This document shows, one piece after another, positions 51,400-59,176 of a DNA stretch of 64,000 nucleotides. The stretch comes from an uncultured Pseudomonadales bacterium (GTDB lineage: Bacteria; Pseudomonadota; Gammaproteobacteria; Pseudomonadales; Azotimanducaceae). Position 1 is the stretch's first letter; each line of letters begins with the position of its first letter. The translations under genes were made by a program, and so were the position numbers. The stretch covers positions 124,001 through 188,000 of the forward strand of contig OY282379.1 in assembly GCA_958295875.1 (NCBI GenBank), given 5' to 3'. The notes below the pieces were generated by a model. It saw only the letters and a program-made list of their open reading frames with translations. It was not told the DNA's origin and made no database searches.

Positions 51400-51620
51400 T
51401 TCTTCTACAACGAACTCCGGCACCAAGCGCAGCTGGCGATGCGGGCGTTCAAGACCGGCGCTGGGGCGAATGCAGACCTGTTGCCCGGCGGCTTCGACAC
51501 GCACACCGCCCACGACGCCTACCACGGGCGGCTGCCGGGAGCGCTGACGGACTCGGTGGACTTCCTGTGGGACTATGTCGAGCTCCGCGGCGTGGCCGCG
51601 TGGGGCAAAGTGATCGGCCA
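51400..51620 (+). pseudogene. DUF1501 (sulfatase-like) protein remnant
   Basis: The plus strand encodes FFYNELRHQAQLAMRAFKTG, LLPGGFDTHTAHDAYHGRLP and VDFLWDYVELRGVAAWGKVI. This matches the central DUF1501 block (AFKAG...GGFDTHGNHD...VDFLWD.AE..G). The N-terminal two-thirds and the C-terminus are missing, and the frame runs on into unrelated antisense Rpn DNA. Most likely a leftover of a larger gene cut by the Rpn insertion or duplication. Limits approximate. Confidence 0.6.
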
Positions 51621-51651
51621 ATCCTCCGCAGACGCCCCGACGACGCCCTCG

Positions 51652-52150
51652 TCAACGGACCGGCGAGCCGCCGCTCAGCAGGCGGCGCGCTCGGCTCAGC
51701 AGTTCTTCCGCGCTTGAGCAGTCGATCACCAAGTCGCCGGCAAGCGCGAGCCGATCGGCATCCTCTTCGTCCGCCAGGAGCCGGCTGAACTCGTTCCCCG
51801 CCTCAAGGCCGAAGCGGCGGGTGGCTTGGCGCCGCAGCAGCGTCCTCCTGCCCTCGGATGTGCCTTCCCTCAAGCCCTCGGTTCTGCCCTCGGTTCTGCC
51901 TTCGGCAATGGCGTTTTGCCGCCATTCGGTGATTGCCTCCGCCAGCATGGTGGGTTCCTCCATGTAACGCAGCGCCTGCTGCATATGTTGATGCCGGTCA
52001 CCGGCCTCGTCGCCGGCGAAGCGGGCGATCAGCAGTTGCATCAGCGCTCGCGCCAGTCTATTCGCAAACGCCTGATGCTCCGCGCCCGAACCGGCCGCCC
52101 GCAGCCCCTCAGCGCCTTCGCCATCGCCGGCACGGATTCCGCTTCTCCGT
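51652..52150 (-). pseudogene. Truncated, frameshifted duplicate of the Rpn-family gene
   Basis: The minus strand repeats the last ~165 codons of the neighbouring Rpn gene: NRLARALMQLLIARFAGDEA, YMEEPTMLAEAITEWRQNAI and LADEEDADRLALAGDLVIDC are almost the same in both. Towards its upstream end the frame shifts (AESVPAMAKAL continues in another frame) and the nuclease domain is absent. It is therefore a 3' fragment left by tandem duplication. It could still be translated as a short regulatory C-terminal protein, as known inside some rpn genes. Confidence 0.7.
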
Positions 52151-52215
52151 TGCCCTGCGTGGGACGTGGCCGCCAAGCGTAGTGCTGGGCGGCAGCGCAA
52201 TGCCGGCGCAGCGAA

Positions 52216-53361
52216 CTAGCGCACTTCGCCGTCGCCACCCCTCAGCACGCGACGGGCCCGGCGCAACAATTCTTCCGCGGTGGAGCAGTCGATTACCAAG
52301 TCACCGGCAAGCGCCAGCCGATCGGCATCCTCCTCGTCCGCTAGGAGCCGGCCGAACTCGTCCCCCGCCTCAAAGCCAAAGCGTTTGGTGGCTTGGCGTC
52401 GCAGCAGCGTCCTCCTGCCCTCGGATGTGCCTTCCCTCAAGCCCTCGGTTCTGCCCTCGGTTCTACCCGCGGCTCTGCCCTCGGCGATTGCGTTTTGTCG
52501 CCATTCGGTGATTGCCTCGGCGAGCATGGTGGGCTCCTCCATGTATCGCAGCGCCTGCTGCATGTGGTGTCGGTGCTGGTCGCTCCCCTCGTCGCCGGCG
52601 AAGCGGGCGATCAGCAGTTGCATCAGCGCTCGCGCCAGTCTATTCGCAAACACCTGCCGCTCTGCACCCGGCCCGGCTACCCGCAGCCGGTCGAACAGCG
52701 TCTTCGCCATCGCCGGCACGGACTCCGCCCGCCGGCTCGCCAGCAGCCGCAGCAGCGCGGCGACCGGGTTCGAGCGTCCATCCTCCGCTGTCAAGTTCGC
52801 AGCGTCAAGGCACAGGAACTCGAACCGCGCCTGCCAGCCGCGCCAGCCCGCTGGCGTCGGTGCGGTCAGTTCGTCGAGGGTCTCTGGCCGCCAGCGGCGG
52901 CCTCCGGTGTAGACCACCACCGGCAACACCCGCGGCAGCAGGTCGCCGGCGCGCAGTCCGCCTTCGGCGGCCACCTCTTGGCGCAGCAGCGCCACGTAGA
53001 TCTCCATGCGCAGCGCCATGGCGCGGTCCGGCGAGGACTGGAACTCCAGCGCCAGCAACGCCTCCGCTTTCGACCCGGCCGCGGCGCCAGCCTCTTCTTG
53101 CGAGGGGAGGCGCGTCCCGCCCCTTGGCTGAAGGCTCCCCTGCAATTCGTCCCCTCGCCCTGCCCGGCCACCGACGGTTCCAACCGCCCAAGCCATGTCG
53201 GCGCGGCGGCGCTGCCCGCCCGACGCGACATGCTCGGTCGGCAGACGACGCAGCCGGCGAGAGTCCAGCTCGGCCGTGACGTCCTCCGGCAGCAGTTCCA
53301 ACAGGTCGCGCGTCATGCCGGCATCCGCGAATGCAGTTCGACAGATGTCGTCTTCGTGCAT
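52216..53361 (-). CDS. Rpn-family recombination-promoting nuclease/putative transposase (DUF4351-type C-terminus)
   Basis: A 381-aa protein. HEDDICRTAFADAGMTRDLLEL opens the YhgA-like nuclease domain; PD-(D/E)XK residues are in RRADMAWAV and ALLALEFQSSPDRAMALRME (E-x-Q form). A charged repeat follows, with GRAAGRTEGRTEGLREGTSE, and the DUF4351-like end LRRQATKRFGFEAGDEFGRLL. Rpn proteins cleave DNA and raise RecA-independent recombination. Start ATG 53361. The 15-base gap to the duplicate and the repeated 3' end show a local duplication. Confidence 0.82.
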   Translation of the reverse strand: MHEDDICRTAFADAGMTRDLLELLPEDVTAELDSRRLRRLPTEHVASGGQRRRADMAWAVGTVGGRAGRGDELQGSLQPRGGTRLPSQEEAGAAAGSKAEALLALEFQSSPDRAMALRMEIYVALLRQEVAAEGGLRAGDLLPRVLPVVVYTGGRRWRPETLDELTAPTPAGWRGWQARFEFLCLDAANLTAEDGRSNPVAALLRLLASRRAESVPAMAKTLFDRLRVAGPGAERQVFANRLARALMQLLIARFAGDEGSDQHRHHMQQALRYMEEPTMLAEAITEWRQNAIAEGRAAGRTEGRTEGLREGTSEGRRTLLRRQATKRFGFEAGDEFGRLLADEEDADRLALAGDLVIDCSTAEELLRRARRVLRGGDGEVR

Positions 53362-53689
53362 GCCGGCCAGTTTGGTCGTCGGCGAGTGTGCGGCGCTAGC
53401 GACATTTGCCCGATTCGGCCCGCGACATCGCTGCAATCGTTGTGCGCCTGCGCATCGGGCCGCAGGGCCGCGTCGTCGATTGGCCGAGTATCTCAGTGGA
53501 CATTGGTGCGGCATCAAGGTGCAGCATCTCGGCGCGGTTGGGGCAGGCGCTGCCGCGTTTGCCACCGTCTTCCCACCGCCGCTTCGATGGGCTCGGGGAT
53601 CGCGCCCGTGGAAAGACCGTGGAAAACGCTGCTCGGACGGGCTCGGCGGCTCGGCCCGCGCAGGCGGCTTCATCGGCTGCGCCAGCCGG

Positions 53690-53738
53690 CAAAAGGGGAC
53701 ATTTCTATTTTGCACAAAAGGGGACATTTCTGCTTTGC
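53690..53738 (+). repeat. Two 24-bp direct repeats between the Rpn gene and bfd
   Basis: CAAAAGGGGACATTTCTATT and following TTGC (53690-53713), then a copy at 53715-53738 with two changes. They lie in a 440-base gene-free gap (53362-53800) upstream of bfd that otherwise holds only a possible promoter. GGGGACATTT repeats like these are often seen near mobile elements; I infer an insertion boundary. Confidence 0.75.
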
Positions 53739-53768
53739 GTTGACACCGCGAAAAATGGTGTTGCAAAA

Positions 53769-53787
53769 GATAATTGCTTTCATTTAC
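53769..53787 (+). promoter_or_regulatory. Fur-box-like site upstream of bfd
   Basis: GATAATTGCTTTCATTTAC matches 12 of 19 Fur-consensus positions, with a perfect GATAAT half and a TCATT half. It ends 13 bases before the bfd ATG, so binding would block transcription or initiation. Iron-repressed bfd is the known pattern in other proteobacteria. Confidence 0.55.
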
Positions 53788-53800
53788 GCTCGCGTTCGCA

Positions 53801-53998
53801 ATGTACGTCTGCATCTGTCAAGCCGTTCGCGATTCCGAAGTCCGCGCCGCCGTGCGGGAGGGCTGCGCGAACTTGGACGCCTTGGCAGACGAGTTGGGCG
53901 TCGGCGCCTACTGCGGCAGTTGTCGGGAGCGCGCGCAGATACTCATCGACGAGCAAGCGCCCGAGATCATCGCCAGCCTGCAGCACGCCGCGGGATAG
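53801..53998 (+). CDS. bfd: Bacterioferritin-associated ferredoxin
   Basis: A 65-aa [2Fe-2S] protein. The four ligands are Cys4 and Cys6 (MYVCICQAV) and the pair in GAYCGSCRERAQ, the BFD-like C-x-C...C-x-x-C pattern. Bfd donates electrons to Bfr to release stored iron. The ATG at 53801 is preceded by a Fur-like box. Normally adjacent to bfr; here separated by the Rpn and DUF1501 DNA. Confidence 0.94.
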   Translation: MYVCICQAVRDSEVRAAVREGCANLDALADELGVGAYCGSCRERAQILIDEQAPEIIASLQHAAG

Positions 53999-54171
53999 CC
54001 TGCGCTGCTCGCCCCGACGCCGTTCGGCGTCCACCACGCCAAGCCGCTCAGAGCCAACGGCAAGCCCCGCCCCCGTTGGCCCGCGGTCGCTGGCGTCCAG
54101 ACAGCGCGAACCATAGGCAAACTATTCCGCCCACTGCGGCGACATTCGGAATAACTCGGCGGGCAGCGCAG

Positions 54172-54723
54172 ATGTTGGTAGCCGCTTCGGACGAAAAGCT
54201 GGTTCGCCGTGCCTTGGCAGGCTCCAACAGCGCTTGGACGGCCTTGGTGAAGCGCTATGAACGGCGCGTGTACAACTACGCGCTGCGCATGGTGAGGCAT
54301 CCAGACGACGCGCTGGACTTGATGCAGGAGGTGTTTCTCGGCGTGTACAGGAATCTCGCAACCTACCGAGGCGATGGCGTGTTCCCCGCGTGGCTGTTCC
54401 GCATCGCTTCGTATCGCTGCACGGACCTGCTGCGTCGGCGCCGGGACATGACGCCCTACGACGACGGCGCCGCAGTGGCGACCGCGCCGGATTGCGACCC
54501 AGTGCAAGCCACCGAGAGGAGCCACGCGAACCGCCACATCAAGGCCGCGCTGGCCACACTGCCGGCGGAACAGCGCCATGTGGTGGAGCTGAAGTTCTTC
54601 CAGTCGTTCACGTTCGAGGACATCGCCGCGCAGCTTGGCATCTCCCCGAACACCGCCAAGACGCGGCTCTACAGCGCCTTGCGCAAACTCAGAGCGAAGG
54701 AGTGCCTGCGAGATGAACTGTGA
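54172..54723 (+). CDS. ECF-type RNA polymerase sigma factor
   Basis: A 183-aa group IV sigma factor. Region 2 is VKRYERRVYNYALRMVRHPD, DLMQEVFLGVYRNLATYRGD and FPAWLFRIASYRCTDLLRRR; region 4 is LATLPAEQRHVVELKFFQSF followed by EDIAAQLGISPNTAKTRLYS, the helix-turn-helix for the -35. RpoE-like. ATG 54172 is weak in ribosome-binding site; TTG at 54175 is possible. It overlaps the anti-sigma gene by 11 bases, so both are co-translated. Confidence 0.92.
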   Translation: MLVAASDEKLVRRALAGSNSAWTALVKRYERRVYNYALRMVRHPDDALDLMQEVFLGVYRNLATYRGDGVFPAWLFRIASYRCTDLLRRRRDMTPYDDGAAVATAPDCDPVQATERSHANRHIKAALATLPAEQRHVVELKFFQSFTFEDIAAQLGISPNTAKTRLYSALRKLRAKECLRDEL

Positions 54724-55378
54724 CGACGTGCGCCGCAAGCTGTTCGACCTCGTTGAAGAAGAGGACGGCGGCCAATCGCTCCTAGCCCCTGCGGAGCGGA
54801 CGCAAGTGCTCGATCATGTCAGCGGCTGCGCAGACTGCACCGCGGACGCCGCGACCATCCGCGAGTGGCGCGAGCGCGCGGACGCTTGGGTGGACGTGCC
54901 GCCGCCACGCTGGCCGCGTCCAGCCATTGAGCGGCCGGCCTTGTGGCGAGATTGGCGGCAGTGGTTTCCCATCGCCGCCAGCGCCACGGCGTTGGCGCTC
55001 GCCGCCACGTCGATGTTCACCGCACAAACGCCAGCCGGCATCGCGCTGCCGAACGAAATGGTGGCGAACGAAGCCGTGGCGGACCGGTCGCGGGAAGTGG
55101 TGAACGCCGAGCTGGCGCAGTGGCGCCAAGAGTTCGAGACGCAAAGCGCCGCGGACCGGTCGCGCTTGATCGAGGCCATGATGGCCGCGGGCCGGGCGCA
55201 GCGTGAGCAGGAGCTCGCGGCCCTCGCGGCCACGCTTAAGCGCGAGATGGACCGCCGCGCGTTCGAGACCGAAGACAGCCTGCGCTTCATCGTCAGCCAC
55301 CAAGTGAATGGCGAGCGGCGCCTAAACGATCTTGTCCAATTCGTTGGCGGATTGGATTACCCGGAGGGACAACCATGA
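54713..55378 (+). CDS. Membrane-bound zinc-finger anti-sigma factor
   Basis: A 221-aa protein. The N-terminal zf-HC2/ZAS pattern is visible as MNCDDVRRKLFDLVEEE with HVSGCADCTAD (His-x3-Cys-x2-Cys). One membrane span follows at ~84-101 (FPIAASATALALAATSMF). The periplasmic part is a charged coiled coil (LAQWRQEFETQSAADRSRLI). It should hold the upstream sigma factor at the membrane until a periplasmic signal. Coupled to the next gene by an ATGA overlap. Confidence 0.85.
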   Translation: MNCDDVRRKLFDLVEEEDGGQSLLAPAERTQVLDHVSGCADCTADAATIREWRERADAWVDVPPPRWPRPAIERPALWRDWRQWFPIAASATALALAATSMFTAQTPAGIALPNEMVANEAVADRSREVVNAELAQWRQEFETQSAADRSRLIEAMMAAGRAQREQELAALAATLKREMDRRAFETEDSLRFIVSHQVNGERRLNDLVQFVGGLDYPEGQP

Positions 55379-56307
55379 GAACCATCATCCTTGCATTGCT
55401 GACCGCCGTCGCCACCAGCGCCGCCGCGGCCAAAACACCGGAGCGGCTCGACGCGCTCGAGCGCGAGATGCGCATTCTGGACGACGTCATGACGGCGGCG
55501 CTGCGCGACGCCGGCGGGCCGGCGCGCCGGGTGGGCAACGTGGACGTGAGCTACTTGGCAGAACAGGGCGTGTTGATCGCCGTCTCCCTCAAGCGCAGCT
55601 GGTTCGGTTCGTACCACCAAGTGGTGGAGATCGACGCCGAGGGCGATGTGTCGTTGGCCATGCCAACCATCGTGCGCGACATCCTGACGGACCTGCAGAT
55701 TCCGTTGGAGCCGGGCGACGCCGAGGAACGCCAAGGGCTGCGCGAAGAGCACCGCGCGCTGCGCAGCGAAATGCGCGAGTTGCGAACCAAGATTCGCGAG
55801 GCGCGGCGCAACCGATCTGACGACGCCGAATCGGAAGCGGAGATCGAGCAGTTGCGCAGCGAGCTCCAAGCGCTGCGGGAAGAGCGCGAGGCGTTGCATT
55901 CGGAACTGCGCGATCAGTACGCGCAAGTGCATGTGCTGCGCAAACGCGGCCCGGACGACGGCGATGAACCAAGCGATGACGATGCCGGCGGCTTCGACGC
56001 GGCGCTCCTGCAGGCGGTGTGCGACTACGGCCTGACGCTGAAATCGCTGCCCAAGGACGAGCGCCTGTCCGTGCAAGTGCGGGCACACGGAGAAAACACC
56101 TTCCATGTGTTCAAGTTCGAAGACGTGCTTGAGTGCGCGAGCGACGACATGACGCCCGCCGAGTTGCAGGAAGGGGCTTTCGTGTACAGCGTGGAGGGCG
56201 ACGCGACGCACCACAAGCGTGGCCGGCATCACCGCCGCGGCCGCCATCATCCGCACCCGCCGGGCACCCCGCTCACTCCGCCTGTGCCGCCGCCTCCGGG
56301 TTCGTGA
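55375..56307 (+). CDS. Periplasmic coiled-coil protein with histidine-rich tail
   Basis: A 310-aa protein I do not recognise. Signal peptide ~1-19 (MRTIILALLTAVATSAAAA). A beta-rich section (VSYLAEQGVLIAVSLKRSWF) is followed by a long heptad region with many Glu and Arg (~120-200, RSELQALREEREALHSELRD) and a tail of alternating His and Arg (HHKRGRHHRRGRHHPHPPG). The tail could bind metal ions. As third gene of the sigma/anti-sigma operon it may be the sensor or target. Its 3' end overlaps the convergent hydrolase by 35 bases. Confidence 0.8.
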   Translation: MRTIILALLTAVATSAAAAKTPERLDALEREMRILDDVMTAALRDAGGPARRVGNVDVSYLAEQGVLIAVSLKRSWFGSYHQVVEIDAEGDVSLAMPTIVRDILTDLQIPLEPGDAEERQGLREEHRALRSEMRELRTKIREARRNRSDDAESEAEIEQLRSELQALREEREALHSELRDQYAQVHVLRKRGPDDGDEPSDDDAGGFDAALLQAVCDYGLTLKSLPKDERLSVQVRAHGENTFHVFKFEDVLECASDDMTPAELQEGAFVYSVEGDATHHKRGRHHRRGRHHPHPPGTPLTPPVPPPPGS

Positions 56308-57163
56308 CGGCAAGCGCCACCAGTTCCGGCACTTGCATCGGGATGAAGTGCGTGAGGTCTGGGCGATACACGTCCCGCCCATTCGGCAGCGTCGCTGCGA
56401 GACCTTCCCAAGTTGGCGAACCGGAGAAATCCATCTCGCCTTGGCGCACTTCCCGCCGATGGGCGCGGATGACGAGCGTTGGATGCTGCAGCTCGCGCAG
56501 CAGCGCATGGATGTCTGTGCCGCCGCTGCCAAGATAGATCGAAGACTCCACCACCGGCGGGCAGGCGAGCGTGACGCCAGTGCCGCCGGGCTTGGGCAGC
56601 ACCCCGTAGCGGCAGTAATCGCGCAGCACTTCAGGCCGCCAACGGCTGAACGGCAGCCGATCTCGAAACCGCTCGTGCATCTCCTGCCAAGACGCGAAGT
56701 CTGCCCGGCGCCGGGCCACTGGGTGTTGTTCCGCCGCGCTGAACGGCCGCTCCTCGCTCCAATCGGCATAAGCCTCCGGCGACATGATGACTGGGTCCAC
56801 CAGCACCAGCCGTGCCAAACGCTCACCCCGCCGCGCCGCCGCCTGCGCCAGCGCGTGGCCGCCCATCGAGTGGCCGACGCCAATCGCGCCCTCGGCGTTC
56901 AACACATCCAACAGTTCGGCAAGGTCTGCGCCGAACTGCGTCCACTCGAAGGGGCCGTTCTTGCCGGTGCGGCCATGGCCGCGCTGATCCATCGCCACCA
57001 CGCGGTAGCCGTCGCCGAGCGCTGCGACGGTGGCGTCCCAACAGCGGGCGTGGAAGCCGGTGGCGTGGGCCAACACCACCAGCGGCGCGTCGGTGGCGCC
57101 CCACTCGAACCAAACCATCTCGTTGCCGCGCACAACGGCGCGACGCTCACGAGGTTCCGTCAT
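56273..57163 (-). CDS. Alpha/beta hydrolase
   Basis: A 296-aa single-domain hydrolase. LVVLAHATGFHARCW is the oxyanion region (H-A-T-G). VVAMDQRGHGRTGKN, Ser99 in IGVGHSMGGHAL and the late DLTHFIPMQVP (His) follow the canonical order. Close in style to epoxide hydrolase/haloalkane- or enol-lactone-type enzymes; substrate not evident. ATG 57163 begins MTEPRERRAVVRG. The longer open frame upstream is not conserved in type. Confidence 0.9.
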   Translation of the reverse strand: MTEPRERRAVVRGNEMVWFEWGATDAPLVVLAHATGFHARCWDATVAALGDGYRVVAMDQRGHGRTGKNGPFEWTQFGADLAELLDVLNAEGAIGVGHSMGGHALAQAAARRGERLARLVLVDPVIMSPEAYADWSEERPFSAAEQHPVARRRADFASWQEMHERFRDRLPFSRWRPEVLRDYCRYGVLPKPGGTGVTLACPPVVESSIYLGSGGTDIHALLRELQHPTLVIRAHRREVRQGEMDFSGSPTWEGLAATLPNGRDVYRPDLTHFIPMQVPELVALAVTNPEAAAQAE

Positions 57164-57405
57164 CGGCTTCCTTGGTGCGCGCCATGACAGCCGCTCGGCA
57201 CGGCTGGCGCGTCGGGCCTGAACTCTACCATGCACGTTTGGCGGCTACCCGGCGTCAGCCGAAGCGACGCAGCAGGCGCGGTTCATCGGCGGGCGGCAGC
57301 GACAGTCGTCCCCATCCCTTGACACGCCTGGACTCGCCACCGCAAGCGGACGCGGCGAGCAGCCCGGCCGACTGAACGCTTGGCGCCCAGCGATGCCTTA
57401 AGCCC

Positions 57406-57411
57406 TATAAT
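57406..57411 (+). promoter_or_regulatory. -10 element just before idi, possible leaderless mRNA
   Basis: A perfect TATAAT only 6 bases before the idi ATG (57418). Transcription from it would begin at or beside the start codon, giving a leaderless message. No ribosome-binding site is seen before the ATG. The -35 is weak (TTGGCG, 20-base spacer). Confidence 0.55.
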
Positions 57412-57417
57412 CCGAGC

Positions 57418-57978
57418 ATGGTCGCCAGCGCCGAAACCAAGCACGAAGTCGTCTCCTCCGAGTCTGAACGGCTCATTCGCGTCAACGCGGCTGACGAGCC
57501 GTTGGGCTTTCTGAACAAGCGCGCCTGCCACGACGGCGCCGGCTTTCTGCATCGAGCGTTTTCGGCCTTCGTGCTCAACGCCGGCGGCGAATTGCTGCTG
57601 CAGCAGCGCCACGCATCCAAGCGTCTGTGGCCGGGGTACTGGTCGAACAGCTGCTGCTCGCATCCGCGCGCCGGAGAAGCCGTGGAGGTGGCCGTGGCGC
57701 GGCGCTTGCGTGAAGAGCTTGGGCTCGGTGCAGACCTGTCGTTTGCTTTCAAGTTCGAGTATCGCTCGGAGTTCGGCGACATCGGCGTCGAGCACGAACT
57801 ATGCTGGGTGTATGTGGGGCAAGCGGATGCCGCGCCCGTGGTAAACACGGCGGAAATCGACGCGTGGCGTTGGGTCGCCCCAGCGCAACTGGATCGGGAG
57901 TTGATCGAGACGCCGGAGCGCTTCACGCCTTGGCTTCAGATCGAGTGGCAACGGCTGCGCGAGGACGGGCATCTCTAG
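57418..57978 (+). CDS. idi: Isopentenyl-diphosphate delta-isomerase, type I
   Basis: A 186-aa Nudix-fold isomerase that interconverts IPP and DMAPP. FLHRAFSAFVLNAGGELLLQ, LWPGYWSNSCCSHPRAGE (active-site Cys in S-N-x-C-C-S-H-P) and VARRLREELGL with the later EHELCWVYVG (Glu) are diagnostic. Type I enzymes are optional when the MEP pathway is used, and help feed terpenoid pathways. Three bases before the LLM gene. Confidence 0.94.
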   Translation: MVASAETKHEVVSSESERLIRVNAADEPLGFLNKRACHDGAGFLHRAFSAFVLNAGGELLLQQRHASKRLWPGYWSNSCCSHPRAGEAVEVAVARRLREELGLGADLSFAFKFEYRSEFGDIGVEHELCWVYVGQADAAPVVNTAEIDAWRWVAPAQLDRELIETPERFTPWLQIEWQRLREDGHL

Positions 57979-57980
57979 CC

Positions 57981-59105
57981 ATGAAGTTCGGCCTGTTCGT
58001 CTATTGCACCGTGGGGCGCCGCGCCGAGCTCGAAGCCGGCATGGCCGGGCGCAACCGGGCGCTCTACCACCGCATGATCGAGGAGCTGGCGGACTATGCC
58101 CGCTTTGGCGAAGAGCGCGGCTACTTCGGCTTCGGCCATCCAGAGCATCACCTGCAGATCGAGGGCTTCGAGGCATCCAATGACCCCGCGCTAATGGCGA
58201 TGTGGCTGGGGCAGCACACCACCAAGATGCGCATCGTCACCTGCGGCTTCGTCTCAACCGCCAACAATCCCCTCGCCACCGCCGAGAAGATCGCAACCAT
58301 GGATCACATGCTGGCGGGACGCTTCGGCGTGGGCCTCGTGCGCGGCTACCAAGCCCGTTGGGTGGAGAACTTCAAGGTGCGGCCCGAGCTCAAGGCGGTG
58401 GGGCCTTGGACGAAAGACACGCCCGATGACGACCTGAATCGCGAGTACTTTGCCGAGTTCGTGGACGTGGTGACGCAGGCGCTGCGCTCAGAGACGTTCG
58501 CCCACCGCGGCAAGTTCTGGAACTTCCCGCCGGAAAACTTCGTGAACCCGCACGAACATCCGGTTTACGCGCGCTTCGGCCAAGGCGTGGACGCAGACAT
58601 GCGGGTGCGCGAAATCGGCATTGCGCCACGCCCGTATCAGGACGAGATCCCGCTCTACGGCGGCTTTTCCGCGAGCCTGCGCACGGCAAAGTTCTGGGCG
58701 CGGCACAAGGGCCGCCCCATCGTGCTCGCCAGCGACACGGATTTCCTCAAGCTCCTGTGGAGCGAATGGCGCAAGGAAGCCGAGGCGTGGGGCCACGACG
58801 TGCCACGCGGCCGAGAAGCCTGTTGGGGCGGCATCATGATCTGCGCCGAAACAGACGCTTTGGCGCAAGCGCTCTTCGAGGACATGCGCTGGTTCTGGAA
58901 AACTTGGGCGACGCCCTTTGGCCAAGGCATGCCGGAACTGTTGGTTGGCTCGCCAGACACGCTCAACCGCCGCATCGAGAAGGTGGCCAAGGCGGTGCCG
59001 ATCGACGAGGCATTTCTGCTCATCCCCGCCGGCATCCACACGCCGGCGCAAATCCACGATTCGCTGGACCTCTTCGCGCGCCGCGTGATGCCGAACTGGG
59101 GATGA
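57981..59105 (+). CDS. LLM-class (luciferase-like) flavin-dependent monooxygenase
   Basis: A 374-aa bacterial-luciferase-like TIM-barrel protein. MKFGLFVYCTVG begins the first strand; YARFGEERGYFGFGHPEHHL and VSTANNPLATAEKIATMDHM are flavin/substrate loops, and AGRFGVGLVRGYQARWVENF the phosphate region. Such enzymes use FMNH2 or F420 to oxidise aldehydes, sulfonates or other compounds. Adjacent to idi (2-base gap), so cotranscribed; functional link unknown. Confidence 0.9.
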   Translation: MKFGLFVYCTVGRRAELEAGMAGRNRALYHRMIEELADYARFGEERGYFGFGHPEHHLQIEGFEASNDPALMAMWLGQHTTKMRIVTCGFVSTANNPLATAEKIATMDHMLAGRFGVGLVRGYQARWVENFKVRPELKAVGPWTKDTPDDDLNREYFAEFVDVVTQALRSETFAHRGKFWNFPPENFVNPHEHPVYARFGQGVDADMRVREIGIAPRPYQDEIPLYGGFSASLRTAKFWARHKGRPIVLASDTDFLKLLWSEWRKEAEAWGHDVPRGREACWGGIMICAETDALAQALFEDMRWFWKTWATPFGQGMPELLVGSPDTLNRRIEKVAKAVPIDEAFLLIPAGIHTPAQIHDSLDLFARRVMPNWG

Positions 59106-59114
59106 GGCGTCGCT

Positions 59115-59137
59115 GGCGGCCCGCTAGGCGGGCCGCC
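59115..59137 (+). terminator. Hairpin between convergent LLM and EstB-like genes
   Basis: GGCGGCCCGC (59115-59124), loop TAG, and the perfect complement GCGGGCCGCC (59128-59137). It lies 10 bases after the LLM stop and 40 before the end of the opposing gene. Confidence 0.65.
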
Positions 59138-59176
59138 GTGCATGGAGTTGTCGCGCCGTCAGCGCGGCGCGTGCCG

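Noticed and set aside
52393..54171. Very long plus-strand frame leading into the sigma factor
   Set aside because: Most of it is antisense to the Rpn gene and overlaps bfd in another frame. The sigma-factor region begins near 54172.
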